In this document: positions 16,262 through 22,247 of the stretch, in pieces
Layout: each line of letters starts with the position of its first letter
How positions within the stretch are numbered: position 1 is the stretch's first letter
Source: DASPJL01 sp035628645
GTDB taxonomy: Bacteria; Bacteroidota; Bacteroidia; Cytophagales; Cyclobacteriaceae
DNA: 22,247 nt
Direction of reading: 5' to 3'
Assembly: GCA_035628645.1 (NCBI GenBank)
Contig: DASPJL010000118.1
Coordinates: 1 to 22,247, forward strand
Notes under the pieces: model-generated
Told to the model about the DNA's origin: nothing
The model's input: the letters and a program-made list of their open reading frames with translations, nothing else
Databases searched by the model: none
Program-made: the position numbers and the translations under genes

Positions 16262-16265
16262 AAAG

Positions 16266-16850
16266 CTATAACTCGATTAATAAGTCCTGAATTTTCTTAT
16301 AATAGTCTTTCTGAAATTTGTGAGATTTGATATAGTTTTCTCTTCCTCCGAACCACTCCAAAACCTCTGCTCGTCTTAAGTGAGTTGGTTTTTCGCTAAG
16401 GATTGACGCAAAAGAGCTCCATTTATAGTGAATTAAATTTTGGACAATATTGTGATGCACGGCATTAAAGTGTATATAGTAAATTACGGCAGATAGCTGG
16501 TCGTCTGATTCAATCTTTTTTCTTTTAAAAGGTCTCATAAATAATGAACCTTTTCTGGATTGCTGTTTATTTATACTTTGAGAGAAGGATATTCCAAATC
16601 TTCTAAAAGCCTCACTCACAACTTTGTCAGATTGCAATAAATTGTCTGGCGTTCTTATCAAGAGATGGAAGTGATTAGGTATTAAACAATAGGCATACGT
16701 ATCCACACAATCTGAAAGATATTGATGGTATTTTTTTAGAAAATAGAAATAATTTCCCTCATTATAAAACATAAGTTCTTTGCCAATAGCGCGATTGTAG
16801 ACATGATAGTAGCATCCCGGTTCAAGAGGTAAAATGTAGTTTTGAGGCAT
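16266..16850 (-). CDS. REP-associated tyrosine transposase (RAYT, Y1/HUH family)
   Basis: 194 residues from the ATG at 16850; a TTG at 16874 would add eight residues but MPQNYILPLEPGCYYHVYNRA is the usual RAYT beginning. Motifs in order: HVYNRAIGKELMF near 16-28, HUH motif NHFHLLIRTP with H60 and H62, and YYIHFNAVHHNIV with the probable catalytic Tyr at 125, then the C-terminal KWSSFASI and a basic tail. These enzymes nick single-stranded DNA at hairpins and are thought to mobilise REP palindromes in trans. No TnpB neighbour, so it is not a whole IS200/605. The gene is flanked by two copies of one palindrome in the same loop orientation, as expected for a RAYT and its REP. All key residues are present, so it is likely active. 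Confidence 0.93.
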   Translation of the reverse strand: MPQNYILPLEPGCYYHVYNRAIGKELMFYNEGNYFYFLKKYHQYLSDCVDTYAYCLIPNHFHLLIRTPDNLLQSDKVVSEAFRRFGISFSQSINKQQSRKGSLFMRPFKRKKIESDDQLSAVIYYIHFNAVHHNIVQNLIHYKWSSFASILSEKPTHLRRAEVLEWFGGRENYIKSHKFQKDYYKKIQDLLIEL

Positions 16851-16910
16851 AAATCGAGAATCAAGGATAGTCAAAATAAAAGCAATTTTAATATATTGTT
16901 AGAAATTATC

Positions 16911-16967
16911 AAGCAATGAAAGAGCGATGACATCCCTCAAAGGGATGTCATCGCTCTTTCATTGCTT
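16911..16967. repeat. REP-like palindrome, copy 3, extended to 27-bp arms (RAYT 5' side)
   Basis: The 31-nt core (16924-16954) is identical to copies 1 and 2. Here pairing continues for 13 more bp: AAGCAATGAAAGA at 16911-16923 is the exact complement of TCTTTCATTGCTT at 16955-16967, so the arms are 27 bp and perfect. The right extension includes the last codons and stop of the MFS gene (TGA at 16959-16961 on the minus strand). The core starts 4 nt after that stop. In minus-strand RNA this is a very strong hairpin at the end of the MFS transcript. Confidence 0.95.
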
Positions 16968-18107
16968 CTTCAAAACCCCAGCCATTACAGTGATACAAAG
17001 ACCCATTAAAGCGATAATGGTAAAAGAAACACGTAGACTTGTTGCGCCAGCAACTAAACCTATTACCGGCGGGCCGATCAAAAAGCCCAGAAATCCAATG
17101 GTACTTACTGCTGCTAATGCAACTCCGGGCGACAGTACTTTTGATTTGCCGGCTTCGCCATAAACCAATGGAACAACAGAAGAAACACCAAATCCAACAA
17201 GGAAGAAGCCGCAAATTGCGGTTATAAACTGCGGCTGTAATACTGCCAGCATTAAGCCAGATGCTGTTAACAAGCCGCTTAGTTGAATGGTTCTTTTTAA
17301 CCCATAATGACTTGTAAACCAATCTGCGATAAATCGTCCTGCTGCCATAGTACACATAAAAGCCGTATAGCCGGCACCTATCAGGGCGCCTTCTGCCATC
17401 ACCACTTTTTTAAAATATATCCCGCTCCAATCGAACATTGCACCTTCACAAATCATCGAACAAAAAGCGATAATCCCAAGGTTGATTAAAGATTTATCGG
17501 GTAGGGCGAAAATCGGGCCGCTGCTTTTGTTGGTGTCTTCCTTAATGGTATGGTTTGAGGTAAATAACAGGATGGCAAAAACAAAAAGCATTACAGCGGC
17601 AAAGTGGTGAAAGGGAACAATTGAATAGCCGATCATTATAGTGCCGACGGCGGCTCCCGTAAATCCTGCTACACTCCACATGCCATGAAAGGAAGCCATT
17701 ATCGATCGTTTGTATAAAACTTCTACGCCTATGGCTTGTGTATTTATGGCGATGTTGGACATGTTGCCGGCAAAACCAAAAAACAACAAAGCAATGATCA
17801 AGAGAAAAATTGAATTGGCCAGGCCTATCGTTACCAGAGAAATAGCATAACTGACCATGGCAAGCATGGCAATCGTGTGACTTCCCTTCTTTGCCACCAG
17901 CCATCCCGACAAAGGAAGTGAAATCATTAATCCGATAGGAATGGCGAATAGAACTAGTCCAAGTTCGGTTTCTGACAATCCTAGTTTTTGCTGAATAGTA
18001 GGTATCCTGGAAGCCCAGCTGGAGAAACATATTCCCTGTAAAAAAAACAAAGCGCCTACCGCTATTCTGTGTGAAGATCTTTTTTTGTTGTGATAAATTA
18101 GCTGCAT
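16959..18107 (-). CDS. MFS transporter (YbjJ-like/sugar-permease-like family)
   Basis: 382 residues with about 12 hydrophobic segments and a hydrophilic break near the middle (about residues 187-203, HTIKEDTNKSSGPIF), the usual 6+6 layout. The N-terminal part (ALFFLQGICFSSWASRIPTIQQKLGLSETELGLVLFAIPIGLM, then SGWLVAKKGSH as a variant motif A) resembles the E. coli YbjJ group of MFS proteins. Inner membrane; substrate unknown. The last residues, KKQ then TGA, are part of the extended palindrome at 16911-16967. A possible promoter -7 element, TTAATTTG on the minus strand at 18195-18202, lies about 90 nt upstream. Alternative: other MFS subfamily with sugar or drug substrates. Confidence 0.88.
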   Translation of the reverse strand: MQLIYHNKKRSSHRIAVGALFFLQGICFSSWASRIPTIQQKLGLSETELGLVLFAIPIGLMISLPLSGWLVAKKGSHTIAMLAMVSYAISLVTIGLANSIFLLIIALLFFGFAGNMSNIAINTQAIGVEVLYKRSIMASFHGMWSVAGFTGAAVGTIMIGYSIVPFHHFAAVMLFVFAILLFTSNHTIKEDTNKSSGPIFALPDKSLINLGIIAFCSMICEGAMFDWSGIYFKKVVMAEGALIGAGYTAFMCTMAAGRFIADWFTSHYGLKRTIQLSGLLTASGLMLAVLQPQFITAICGFFLVGFGVSSVVPLVYGEAGKSKVLSPGVALAAVSTIGFLGFLIGPPVIGLVAGATSLRVSFTIIALMGLCITVMAGVLKKQ

Positions 18108-18292
18108 TTCTCTACTATTTTCTATCCTGCCTGTGAAGGGTTATTCTTCTATTCACTTATTTGTTGCATAAAAGTTCTAAAGGGTGATAGGAGGCAAATT
18201 AACGGAAAGGATTTTTCAATAGTAAACGTTTAAGAAAACTCTTCCAACCAGGAGTATAATTAGCCGTAATATTTATTAAAATAATATCAGTT

Positions 18293-18583
18293 ATGAAAAG
18301 GATATTTAGTTTTTTAGTGCTGATCTTTTCTTCCCTTTTTATAGGATGTAATTATCAATTGAGCAAAAGAGGAAATGTTGCCACAGGTGAATCTGGCGGA
18401 CAAACGACAACGGAACTGGATACCCTTGATCGCATCAATAGTTCAGATCCTGATGGAATTACAGGTAATTCATCTACTTATGGAACAGGCACAGGGGTGA
18501 GTGGTCAAACACCGGCAGGAATAGGAAAGGGAACAGGAAACACCGGAAGGTCGGGAGTAGGCATTAAAAAAGATGTAGAATAA
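18293..18583 (+). CDS. Small lipoprotein, function unknown
   Basis: 96 residues. MKRIFSFLVLIFSSLFIGC is a clear lipoprotein signal with Cys19 at the lipobox. The mature part is low-complexity and rich in Gly, Thr and Ser (TYGTGTGVSGQTPAGIGKG), without hydrophobic or catalytic features, so probably disordered and anchored to the membrane. A strong hairpin lies directly after the stop, and the divergent MFS gene lies upstream, so it is a single-gene unit. Not recognised as a known family. Confidence 0.7.
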   Translation: MKRIFSFLVLIFSSLFIGCNYQLSKRGNVATGESGGQTTTELDTLDRINSSDPDGITGNSSTYGTGTGVSGQTPAGIGKGTGNTGRSGVGIKKDVE

Positions 18584-18589
18584 CTTAAA

Positions 18590-18627
18590 AAATGCCTGTC
18601 CCGCAAATAATCTGGGGACAGACATTT
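18590..18627 (+). terminator. Intrinsic terminator-like hairpin after the small lipoprotein gene
   Basis: Arms AAATGCCTGTCCC and GGGACAGACATTT pair over 13 positions with one C-A mismatch around a 12-nt loop, 6 nt after the stop, ending in TTT. GC-rich upper stem plus U-ending fits a Rho-independent terminator. Confidence 0.6.
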
Positions 18628-18653
18628 CAAATCTTCATATCAGGATTTTTAAA

Positions 18654-18678
18654 GATCCCGAAATAAATTCGGGAAGAC
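18654..18678. repeat. Dispersed repeat with small palindrome (inverted partner at 22098-22115)
   Basis: Contains TCCCGAA-ATAAA-TTCGGGA (7-bp stem) followed by AGAC. The 18-mer AAATAAATTCGGGAAGAC at 18661-18678 recurs exactly, inverted, at 22098-22115. An exact 18-nt intergenic match 3.4 kb apart suggests a dispersed repeat family. Confidence 0.55.
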
Positions 18679-18794
18679 GCTCAAGTGATTCGGCTTCAGA
18701 ATTAATTTCCTCTCATTGAAAATTTAAAATTCAACACTTAAAATTTCTTTCATTATCACTTCAACACATATTCACATGAGCTAATGAAATGATC

Positions 18795-19580
18795 CTATTG
18801 TACATTTTTAAAGAAAGTAGGACTGCTTCCATATAATGGCGTTTTGCCGTCCCATTTTTCAATAAACTGCTGTTGAATCAACAAAGGCGTTAAAGATTGT
18901 TGTCTTAATATATTGGCCTTAGCTTCCGCTTCTGCCTGAACGATCAACTTTCTTGCATTTGCTTCCGCCACTTTTAATTCGTTTTCAACTTGCATGGCTT
19001 CTTGTACTGCCCGGTTTTTCGCGTTAATCGCCTGGGTTATTACCTCAGGATACTCAATTCCTGAAGTCAATTGTTCCATGTTGAATCCTTCTTTGGTCAA
19101 TTCCTGCAAAAGAAAATTTTGAACTGACGTTTCAAAAGCCTGCCTTTTTGAAATAATTGAATCCGTGGTGTAATTGTTAAACTGAATTCTGAAAGCATCC
19201 TTCACATAATTGAAAATGGTGGTTCCTATAATTTCGCTCAGTTCCTTCCTATACTTCTTGAATATTTCCGGGCTTTGTCCTTCAATAACCCTGAAGGAAA
19301 TTGTAGGATCGACAACAAACACAGAACCATCTTTGGCATTTACGGTAAACGCAGGATAGTCAACAGTTTGAACATAGGTAGGGATCTCAAAAACTATCTC
19401 TGTCAACGGATTGTACCAAACCCGACCGGTAACCAACACTACATCCTGTACTCCCTTTTCTGATCCATATTGTTTTACCAAAATACCTTCATGTCCTGCA
19501 TCTATCCGCGTACATGAGGAGGCAAAAAACAAAACGGCAACTATAATGACTACAGTTGTTACAATTAACTTAGTTCTCAT
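18795..19580 (-). CDS. SPFH/band-7 (prohibitin-like) membrane protein
   Basis: 261 residues. N-terminal membrane anchor (about residues 5-22), then TRIDAGHEGILVKQYGSEKGVQ, the entry strand of an SPFH domain, continuing to about 180 (VNAKDGSVFVVDPTISFRV as the central beta-strand pair). A charged, Ala-rich coiled coil follows (about 185-232, AINAKNRAVQEAMQVENELK and on to AEAEAKANILRQQ), as in prohibitins. A Cys at 23 (FFASSC) could be a lipidation site but the lipobox is weak. SPFH proteins form large ring or microdomain assemblies on membranes and often regulate proteases such as FtsH. Starts 2 nt after the stop of a 61-residue membrane protein gene, so the two are co-translated. Client unknown. 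Confidence 0.9.
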   Translation of the reverse strand: MRTKLIVTTVVIIVAVLFFASSCTRIDAGHEGILVKQYGSEKGVQDVVLVTGRVWYNPLTEIVFEIPTYVQTVDYPAFTVNAKDGSVFVVDPTISFRVIEGQSPEIFKKYRKELSEIIGTTIFNYVKDAFRIQFNNYTTDSIISKRQAFETSVQNFLLQELTKEGFNMEQLTSGIEYPEVITQAINAKNRAVQEAMQVENELKVAEANARKLIVQAEAEAKANILRQQSLTPLLIQQQFIEKWDGKTPLYGSSPTFFKNVQ

Positions 19581-19582
19581 TT

Positions 19583-19768
19583 CTAATGGTTTATGATTTT
19601 ATTGATGTATTTGAATACTAAAGGATAAACAAACAGCAAGGGAATCAGCAAGACGCCCATGATGACTTTTGAATCACTTGGAGCCCTCAACATTTGAAAA
19701 ATAAAACTGACGTGTACAAAAGCAAGAAGAGCTAAAACAGTAATAATTATGGCTGATCTAAAATTCAT
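19583..19768 (-). CDS. Small two-segment inner-membrane protein
   Basis: 61 residues with two hydrophobic stretches: SAIIITVLALLAFVHVSFIF near residues 5-24 and VIMGVLLIPLLFVYPLVF near 35-52, joined by a short hydrophilic loop (RAPSDSK), with a basic C-terminus. It lacks similarity I can name. Its reality is supported by clean membrane topology and by the 2-nt gap to the downstream SPFH gene, which suggests an operon and perhaps an accessory of the SPFH complex. A purine-rich AGAAAAG lies just before the ATG. A large hairpin lies 28 nt upstream. Confidence 0.7.
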   Translation of the reverse strand: MNFRSAIIITVLALLAFVHVSFIFQMLRAPSDSKVIMGVLLIPLLFVYPLVFKYINKIINH

Positions 19769-19796
19769 TGGCTTTTCTAATTGGACCTCAAGTAAG

Positions 19797-19842
19797 CAAT
19801 AATTTTCAACTTTTACTAAAGTTGAAGAAGAGATAATTATTG
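19797..19842. other. Long bulged hairpin in the leader of the SPFH operon
   Basis: Outer stem CAATAATT / AATTATTG (8 bp) and inner stem TTCAACTTT / AAAGTTGAA (9 bp), loop of four bases, with an 8-nt one-sided bulge (19827-19834) between the stems. All 17 pairs are Watson-Crick. It could be a 5' leader RNA structure of the minus operon or a protein-binding site. Confidence 0.5.
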
Positions 19843-19967
19843 TTTGGGAAGATAAAAACCCTTGTAAAGGTTCGGATTTTTTTTAACTACCTGGGCTTGA
19901 AGGAAGGGGAGGTCGACCTTCGTATTTATAAAATCGGAATTAATAATTTGAAGGAATTACATTTTTA

Positions 19968-20153
19968 TAACTACTCACCACTCTCTAAATCTCCCTCCTT
20001 GAAGGAAGGAGGGAGACTTTGCAATCTACAATGTCATTATAATGGCTATTTTTCTCCTTTTTATTATTTCTTAAACCTATTCCAAGTATCCATTCCCCTC
20101 CTTTTTCAAGGAGGGGTGCCGGTACGGCGGGGTGGTAAATACCTGAGTAGTTA
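19968..20153. mobile_element. MITE-like non-coding repeat element with terminal inverted repeats
   Basis: Ends are TAACTACTCA (19968-19977) and TGAGTAGTTA (20144-20153), perfect 10-bp inverted repeats. Inside each end is a G/C-rich hairpin: 19991-20015 (CTCCCTCCTT stem, loop GAAGG) and 20095-20116 (CCCCTCCTT stem, loop TTTC), mirror-arranged so that about 45 nt of each end are imperfectly inverted. An 11-nt direct repeat ACATTTTTATA lies at the borders (19959-19969 and 20155-20165), similar to a target duplication. From memory, GGAGGGGTGCC...GGCGGGGTGG tracts are a frequent intergenic repeat in Bacteroidota genomes. No transposase inside. Confidence 0.6.
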
Positions 20154-20279
20154 CACATTTTTATAGAAATTTTATTACGACTTCGGGAAATCCTTTTTCT
20201 ATGAACATTTGAATCCTTCGTATTCTCTATCGGACAATAGATGCTTTAATTAAAATCCCTTTCTTTCCATAATATTGTC

Positions 20280-20287
20280 TTTATTTG
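20280..20287 (+). promoter_or_regulatory. Possible Bacteroidota -7 promoter element for the rRNA methyltransferase
   Basis: TTTATTTG followed by CAC matches the TAnnTTTG(C) element at 7 of 8 positions, 18 nt before the ATG. No clear -33 TTG at usual distance, so confidence is limited. Confidence 0.35.
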
Positions 20288-20305
20288 CACCAGAATTAAA
20301 CTGAG

Positions 20306-21496
20306 ATGGCAAAAGCAGTACAACAAGATTTTAAGATGGTAGCAAAAACAATCTTCGGATTGGAAGATTTGCTTGTTGATGAGCTTGAAAAATTAGGAGC
20401 CAAAGATATTGAAAAACATAACCGTGCCGTAAGTTTCACAGGCGATCTGGGGTTTATGTACAAGGCTAATTTGTGTTTGAGAACAGCTTTGAGGGTGTTA
20501 AAACCTATAAAGTCATTTCAGGTATTAAATGAGACCCAGCTATATAATGAAATAAAAAAGACGGACTGGAGTGAATACCTCGGTCCAAAGGATACCTTAG
20601 CAATTGATTGCGTACTCAGCTCCGATCTTTTTAACCATTCCCAATATTTATCACAGAAAGCAAAAGATGCCATAGTAGATCAATTCAGGGAAAAATTCGG
20701 GGAGCGTCCTTCCGTAGACCTTGATCTGCCTACCGTTCGGATAAATCTTCATATTTCCAAGGAAACCTGTACTGTTTCTTTGGATAGCTCCGGAGAGTCT
20801 TTGCATAAAAGAGGTTACCGTGATAAAACAAATCTTGCCCCTATAAATGAAGTACTTGCTGCCGGTCTGGTTTTATTAAGTGGCTGGGATAAAATTTCTC
20901 CATTTGTAGATCCGATGTGTGGTTCAGCCACTATTCTTATTGAAGCAGCGCTAATTGCCTGTAATATTCCTCCCGGGTATTTTAAGGAAGAATTTGGGTT
21001 TCAAAGATGGAAGGATTATGATGAAGGACTATGGGATTTGATCTACAAATCCACGATGAAGAAAATAGAGGATAGTCCGGTTGAATTAGTAGGTGTTGAA
21101 ATTTCAAGAAATGTGGCAAAAAAAGCCAAAGAAAATATTAAACTTGCCCGGGTAGATCACTTGATAACCATCCATAATAGCGCTTTCCAGGATTTTGAAC
21201 CTCCTGTCGGTCCGGGTACATTGGTAATGAATCCGCCTTACGGAGAAAGAATGCATTTGGATGAGGACATTAATGGCCTATACAAAAGTATCGGTGATAC
21301 CTTAAAAAAGAAATACGGAGGATACAAGGCCTGGATCATCAGTTCAAATATGGAAGCATTTAAGCATGTAGGGCTTCGTCCGACAAGAAAAATCCCTGTT
21401 TTCAATGGACAGTTGGAGTGTCGTTTTATGTGTTACAATATGTACCAAGGCACCAAAAAGATTCATAAGTTGAAAGATACCGGATCGGAGCTTTAG
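20306..21496 (+). CDS. THUMP-domain class I SAM-dependent RNA methyltransferase (RlmL N-terminal-like, 23S rRNA m2G2445)
   Basis: 396 residues, cytosolic. The THUMP domain spans about 45-160 after an N-terminal ferredoxin-like start (MVAKTIFGLEDLLVDELEKLGAKDI). The linker GYRDKTNLAPINEVLAAGLV leads to the methyltransferase fold with SAM motif I FVDPMCGSATILIEAALIA (about 200-218) and catalytic NPPYGER (309-315). This arrangement is that of E. coli RlmL's N-terminal half, which makes m2G2445 in 23S rRNA; in Bacteroidota it is a stand-alone protein without the RlmK half. An internal ATG at codon 11 is a less favoured start. Monocistronic. The exact modified base is inferred from family. Confidence 0.9.
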   Translation: MAKAVQQDFKMVAKTIFGLEDLLVDELEKLGAKDIEKHNRAVSFTGDLGFMYKANLCLRTALRVLKPIKSFQVLNETQLYNEIKKTDWSEYLGPKDTLAIDCVLSSDLFNHSQYLSQKAKDAIVDQFREKFGERPSVDLDLPTVRINLHISKETCTVSLDSSGESLHKRGYRDKTNLAPINEVLAAGLVLLSGWDKISPFVDPMCGSATILIEAALIACNIPPGYFKEEFGFQRWKDYDEGLWDLIYKSTMKKIEDSPVELVGVEISRNVAKKAKENIKLARVDHLITIHNSAFQDFEPPVGPGTLVMNPPYGERMHLDEDINGLYKSIGDTLKKKYGGYKAWIISSNMEAFKHVGLRPTRKIPVFNGQLECRFMCYNMYQGTKKIHKLKDTGSEL

Positions 21497-21562
21497 GCTT
21501 TGAGATCTATAAAATAGAAAGAAATTCCCATCACTTTCTTTTAACCCTATTATACCAGCATC

Positions 21563-21648
21563 CCTTTTTACAAGAAGAGAATGGACAGCTTATTCCCCGA
21601 CTTTCCATTTTTTAGTCTTTCTTCTTTTATAATTATCTGGTAAAAAGG
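21563..21648. other. Possible nested stem structure downstream of the methyltransferase gene
   Basis: CCTTTTTAC (21563-21571) pairs with GTAAAAAGG (21640-21648). Inside, AAGAAG (21572-21577) can pair with CTTCTT (21621-21626), and AATGGA (21580-21585) with TCCATT (21604-21609). The arms are in nested order. Low-complexity AG/CT composition makes chance pairing possible. Confidence 0.2.
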
Positions 21649-21753
21649 AAGGAAGGTTTTATGAGCTAAAGCGTCGCATTATGTTTTGAAACCATTCTGA
21701 CCTCAAGGCGTAATTGTGATAGCATATAGTCATAATCCTAAATTCTTAACCAT

Positions 21754-22071
21754 ATGAAAACTATAAACCTATTTAAAACCACCTTTCTTTTTATTTTTTT
21801 AACCCTCGCTATTCCATTTACATCAGACGCTTTTGTTGAAAAAACAGACCCAGCGACAGAAGCTGCAAATAAAGCAGCCGTGCAAAAGTTGGAAAACCGA
21901 CTTAATGAAATAAAAGCCATGGATCATAAAAGCTTATCCAAAAGCGAAAGAAAGGCGCTGAGGAAAGAAGTTAGAGAGATCAAAAGGGAAGTAAAAGCAA
22001 TAAGTGGAGGTATTTATATTTCTGTCGGCGCTTTAATATTGATTATTCTATTGTTGATCCTGTTATTGTAA
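21754..22071 (+). CDS. Small exported protein with coiled coil and C-terminal membrane tail
   Basis: 105 residues. Sec signal (TTFLFIFLTLAIPFTSDAF, cleavage near residue 26), then a highly charged helix (about 35-83, KLENRLNEIKAMDHKSLSKSE followed by a Lys/Arg/Glu run) likely to form a coiled coil, and a C-terminal hydrophobic segment GGIYISVGALILIILLLILLL that ends the protein. Proteins of this layout (SKxERKALRKE... plus GGxYxSVGALIxIxLLLILLL) recur in Bacteroidota as unnamed small proteins; I recall the pattern but no function. Both ends are hydrophobic, so after signal cleavage it would be held by the tail. Single gene. Confidence 0.8.
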   Translation: MKTINLFKTTFLFIFLTLAIPFTSDAFVEKTDPATEAANKAAVQKLENRLNEIKAMDHKSLSKSERKALRKEVREIKREVKAISGGIYISVGALILIILLLILLL

Positions 22072-22097
22072 AGGAATTGTAAGAGGACGTCCAGAAA

Positions 22098-22115
22098 GTC
22101 TTCCCGAATTTATTT
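22098..22115. repeat. Inverted copy of the 18-nt dispersed repeat
   Basis: GTCTTCCCGAATTTATTT is the exact reverse complement of 18661-18678. It lies 27 nt after the stop of the small exported protein gene, inside a wider imperfect inverted pair (22089-22106 with 22175-22196, ends GTCCA / TTGGAC). Confidence 0.5.
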
Positions 22116-22247
22116 ATGGATATTTAAGTCATTTATTAATAGATGATTAAGTTACTGAAGTAAATTCAACAAGACGGGAAAGCATACTTTTTGGACAGCT
22201 TCATTTTATAAGAAACTACAGGACATTAATGCTTTTAAAACATCTCA

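Larger units (their letters stand above)
19769..20305. other. Intergenic region (537 bp) filled with structured repeats
   Basis: Between the SPFH operon (minus) and the rRNA methyltransferase gene (plus). From left: the bulged hairpin at 19797-19842; a purine-rich stretch with the 10-nt palindrome AGGTCGACCT (19910-19919) that resembles part of the next repeat; the MITE-like element at 19968-20153; and a probable promoter for the methyltransferase at 20280-20287. A 108-codon open frame crosses the repeat but is not believable as a gene. Confidence 0.7.

Noticed and set aside
6424..16954. The three palindromes as unrelated ordinary terminators
   Set aside because: The 31-nt cores are identical including the loop, which independent terminators would not be; a terminator role may still be secondary.
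16229..16967. Complete IS200/IS605 element
   Set aside because: The transposase has RAYT features and length, there is no TnpB and no left/right end structure beyond the REP palindromes.
19840..20166. 108-codon open frame on the plus strand
   Set aside because: It runs straight through the MITE-like element; its translation is compositional (PSLKEGG, FQGGVPVRRGG) from the G/C-rich hairpins, with no start context or family features.
21582..22201. 10-nt match TGGACAGCTT at 21582-21591 and 22192-22201
   Set aside because: Short, with unrelated flanks; could be chance.
1..22247. tRNA, rRNA, CRISPR, phage or plasmid-replication genes
   Set aside because: None was recognised on either strand on reading through; a covariance-model scan was not possible here, so small structured RNAs may have been missed.

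Overview
The window looks like a chromosomal segment of a Bacteroidota bacterium, probably a free-living Cytophagales or Sphingobacteriales type. The reasons are a SusC/SusD pair, DUF3857 proteins, a Bacteroidota-type RAYT gene, sparse Shine-Dalgarno sites, AT-rich intergenic DNA and many lipoprotein or Sec-exported products. I saw no rRNA, tRNA, CRISPR array or phage region. Family calls were made by eye from motifs.

Layout: (1) 1-4134 is the end of a polysaccharide utilisation locus: the C-terminal part of a SusC transporter (cut by the window edge), a SusD lipoprotein and a GH88 unsaturated uronyl hydrolase. An outer-membrane beta-barrel protein follows (4244-5167). (2) 5261-6419 is an overlapping pair: a HipA-like kinase and a DUF3037 protein. 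(3) 6477-13729, minus strand, is a tight three-gene operon for exported proteins: a giant TPR plus YwqK/MORN_2-repeat protein, a DUF3857/transglutaminase-like protein with an intact Cys-His-Asp triad, and a paralogue that has lost the catalytic Cys. (4) 14189-18107 holds a Dcp-type M3 metallopeptidase, a RAYT (Y1/HUH) transposase and an MFS transporter. (5) 18293-22071 holds a small lipoprotein, a two-gene operon (small membrane protein plus SPFH protein), a MITE-like repeat, a THUMP/SAM rRNA methyltransferase and a small signal-peptide/coiled-coil/membrane-tail protein.

The most striking signal is a 31-nt perfect palindrome (14-nt arms, 3-nt loop) present three times. Two copies flank the RAYT gene and the third lies about 9.8 kb away. 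In all three cases the palindrome core starts exactly 4 nt after the stop codon of a protein gene (DUF3037, Dcp, MFS). One copy has been extended to 27-bp perfect arms that run into the end of the MFS coding sequence. This looks like a RAYT-mobilised REP family with a stop-codon-adjacent site preference or a terminator role.

The second point of interest is the exported TPR/YwqK plus paired DUF3857 operon, in which one transglutaminase-like partner is catalytically dead. The third is the HipA-like kinase/DUF3037 pair, which has no HipB.
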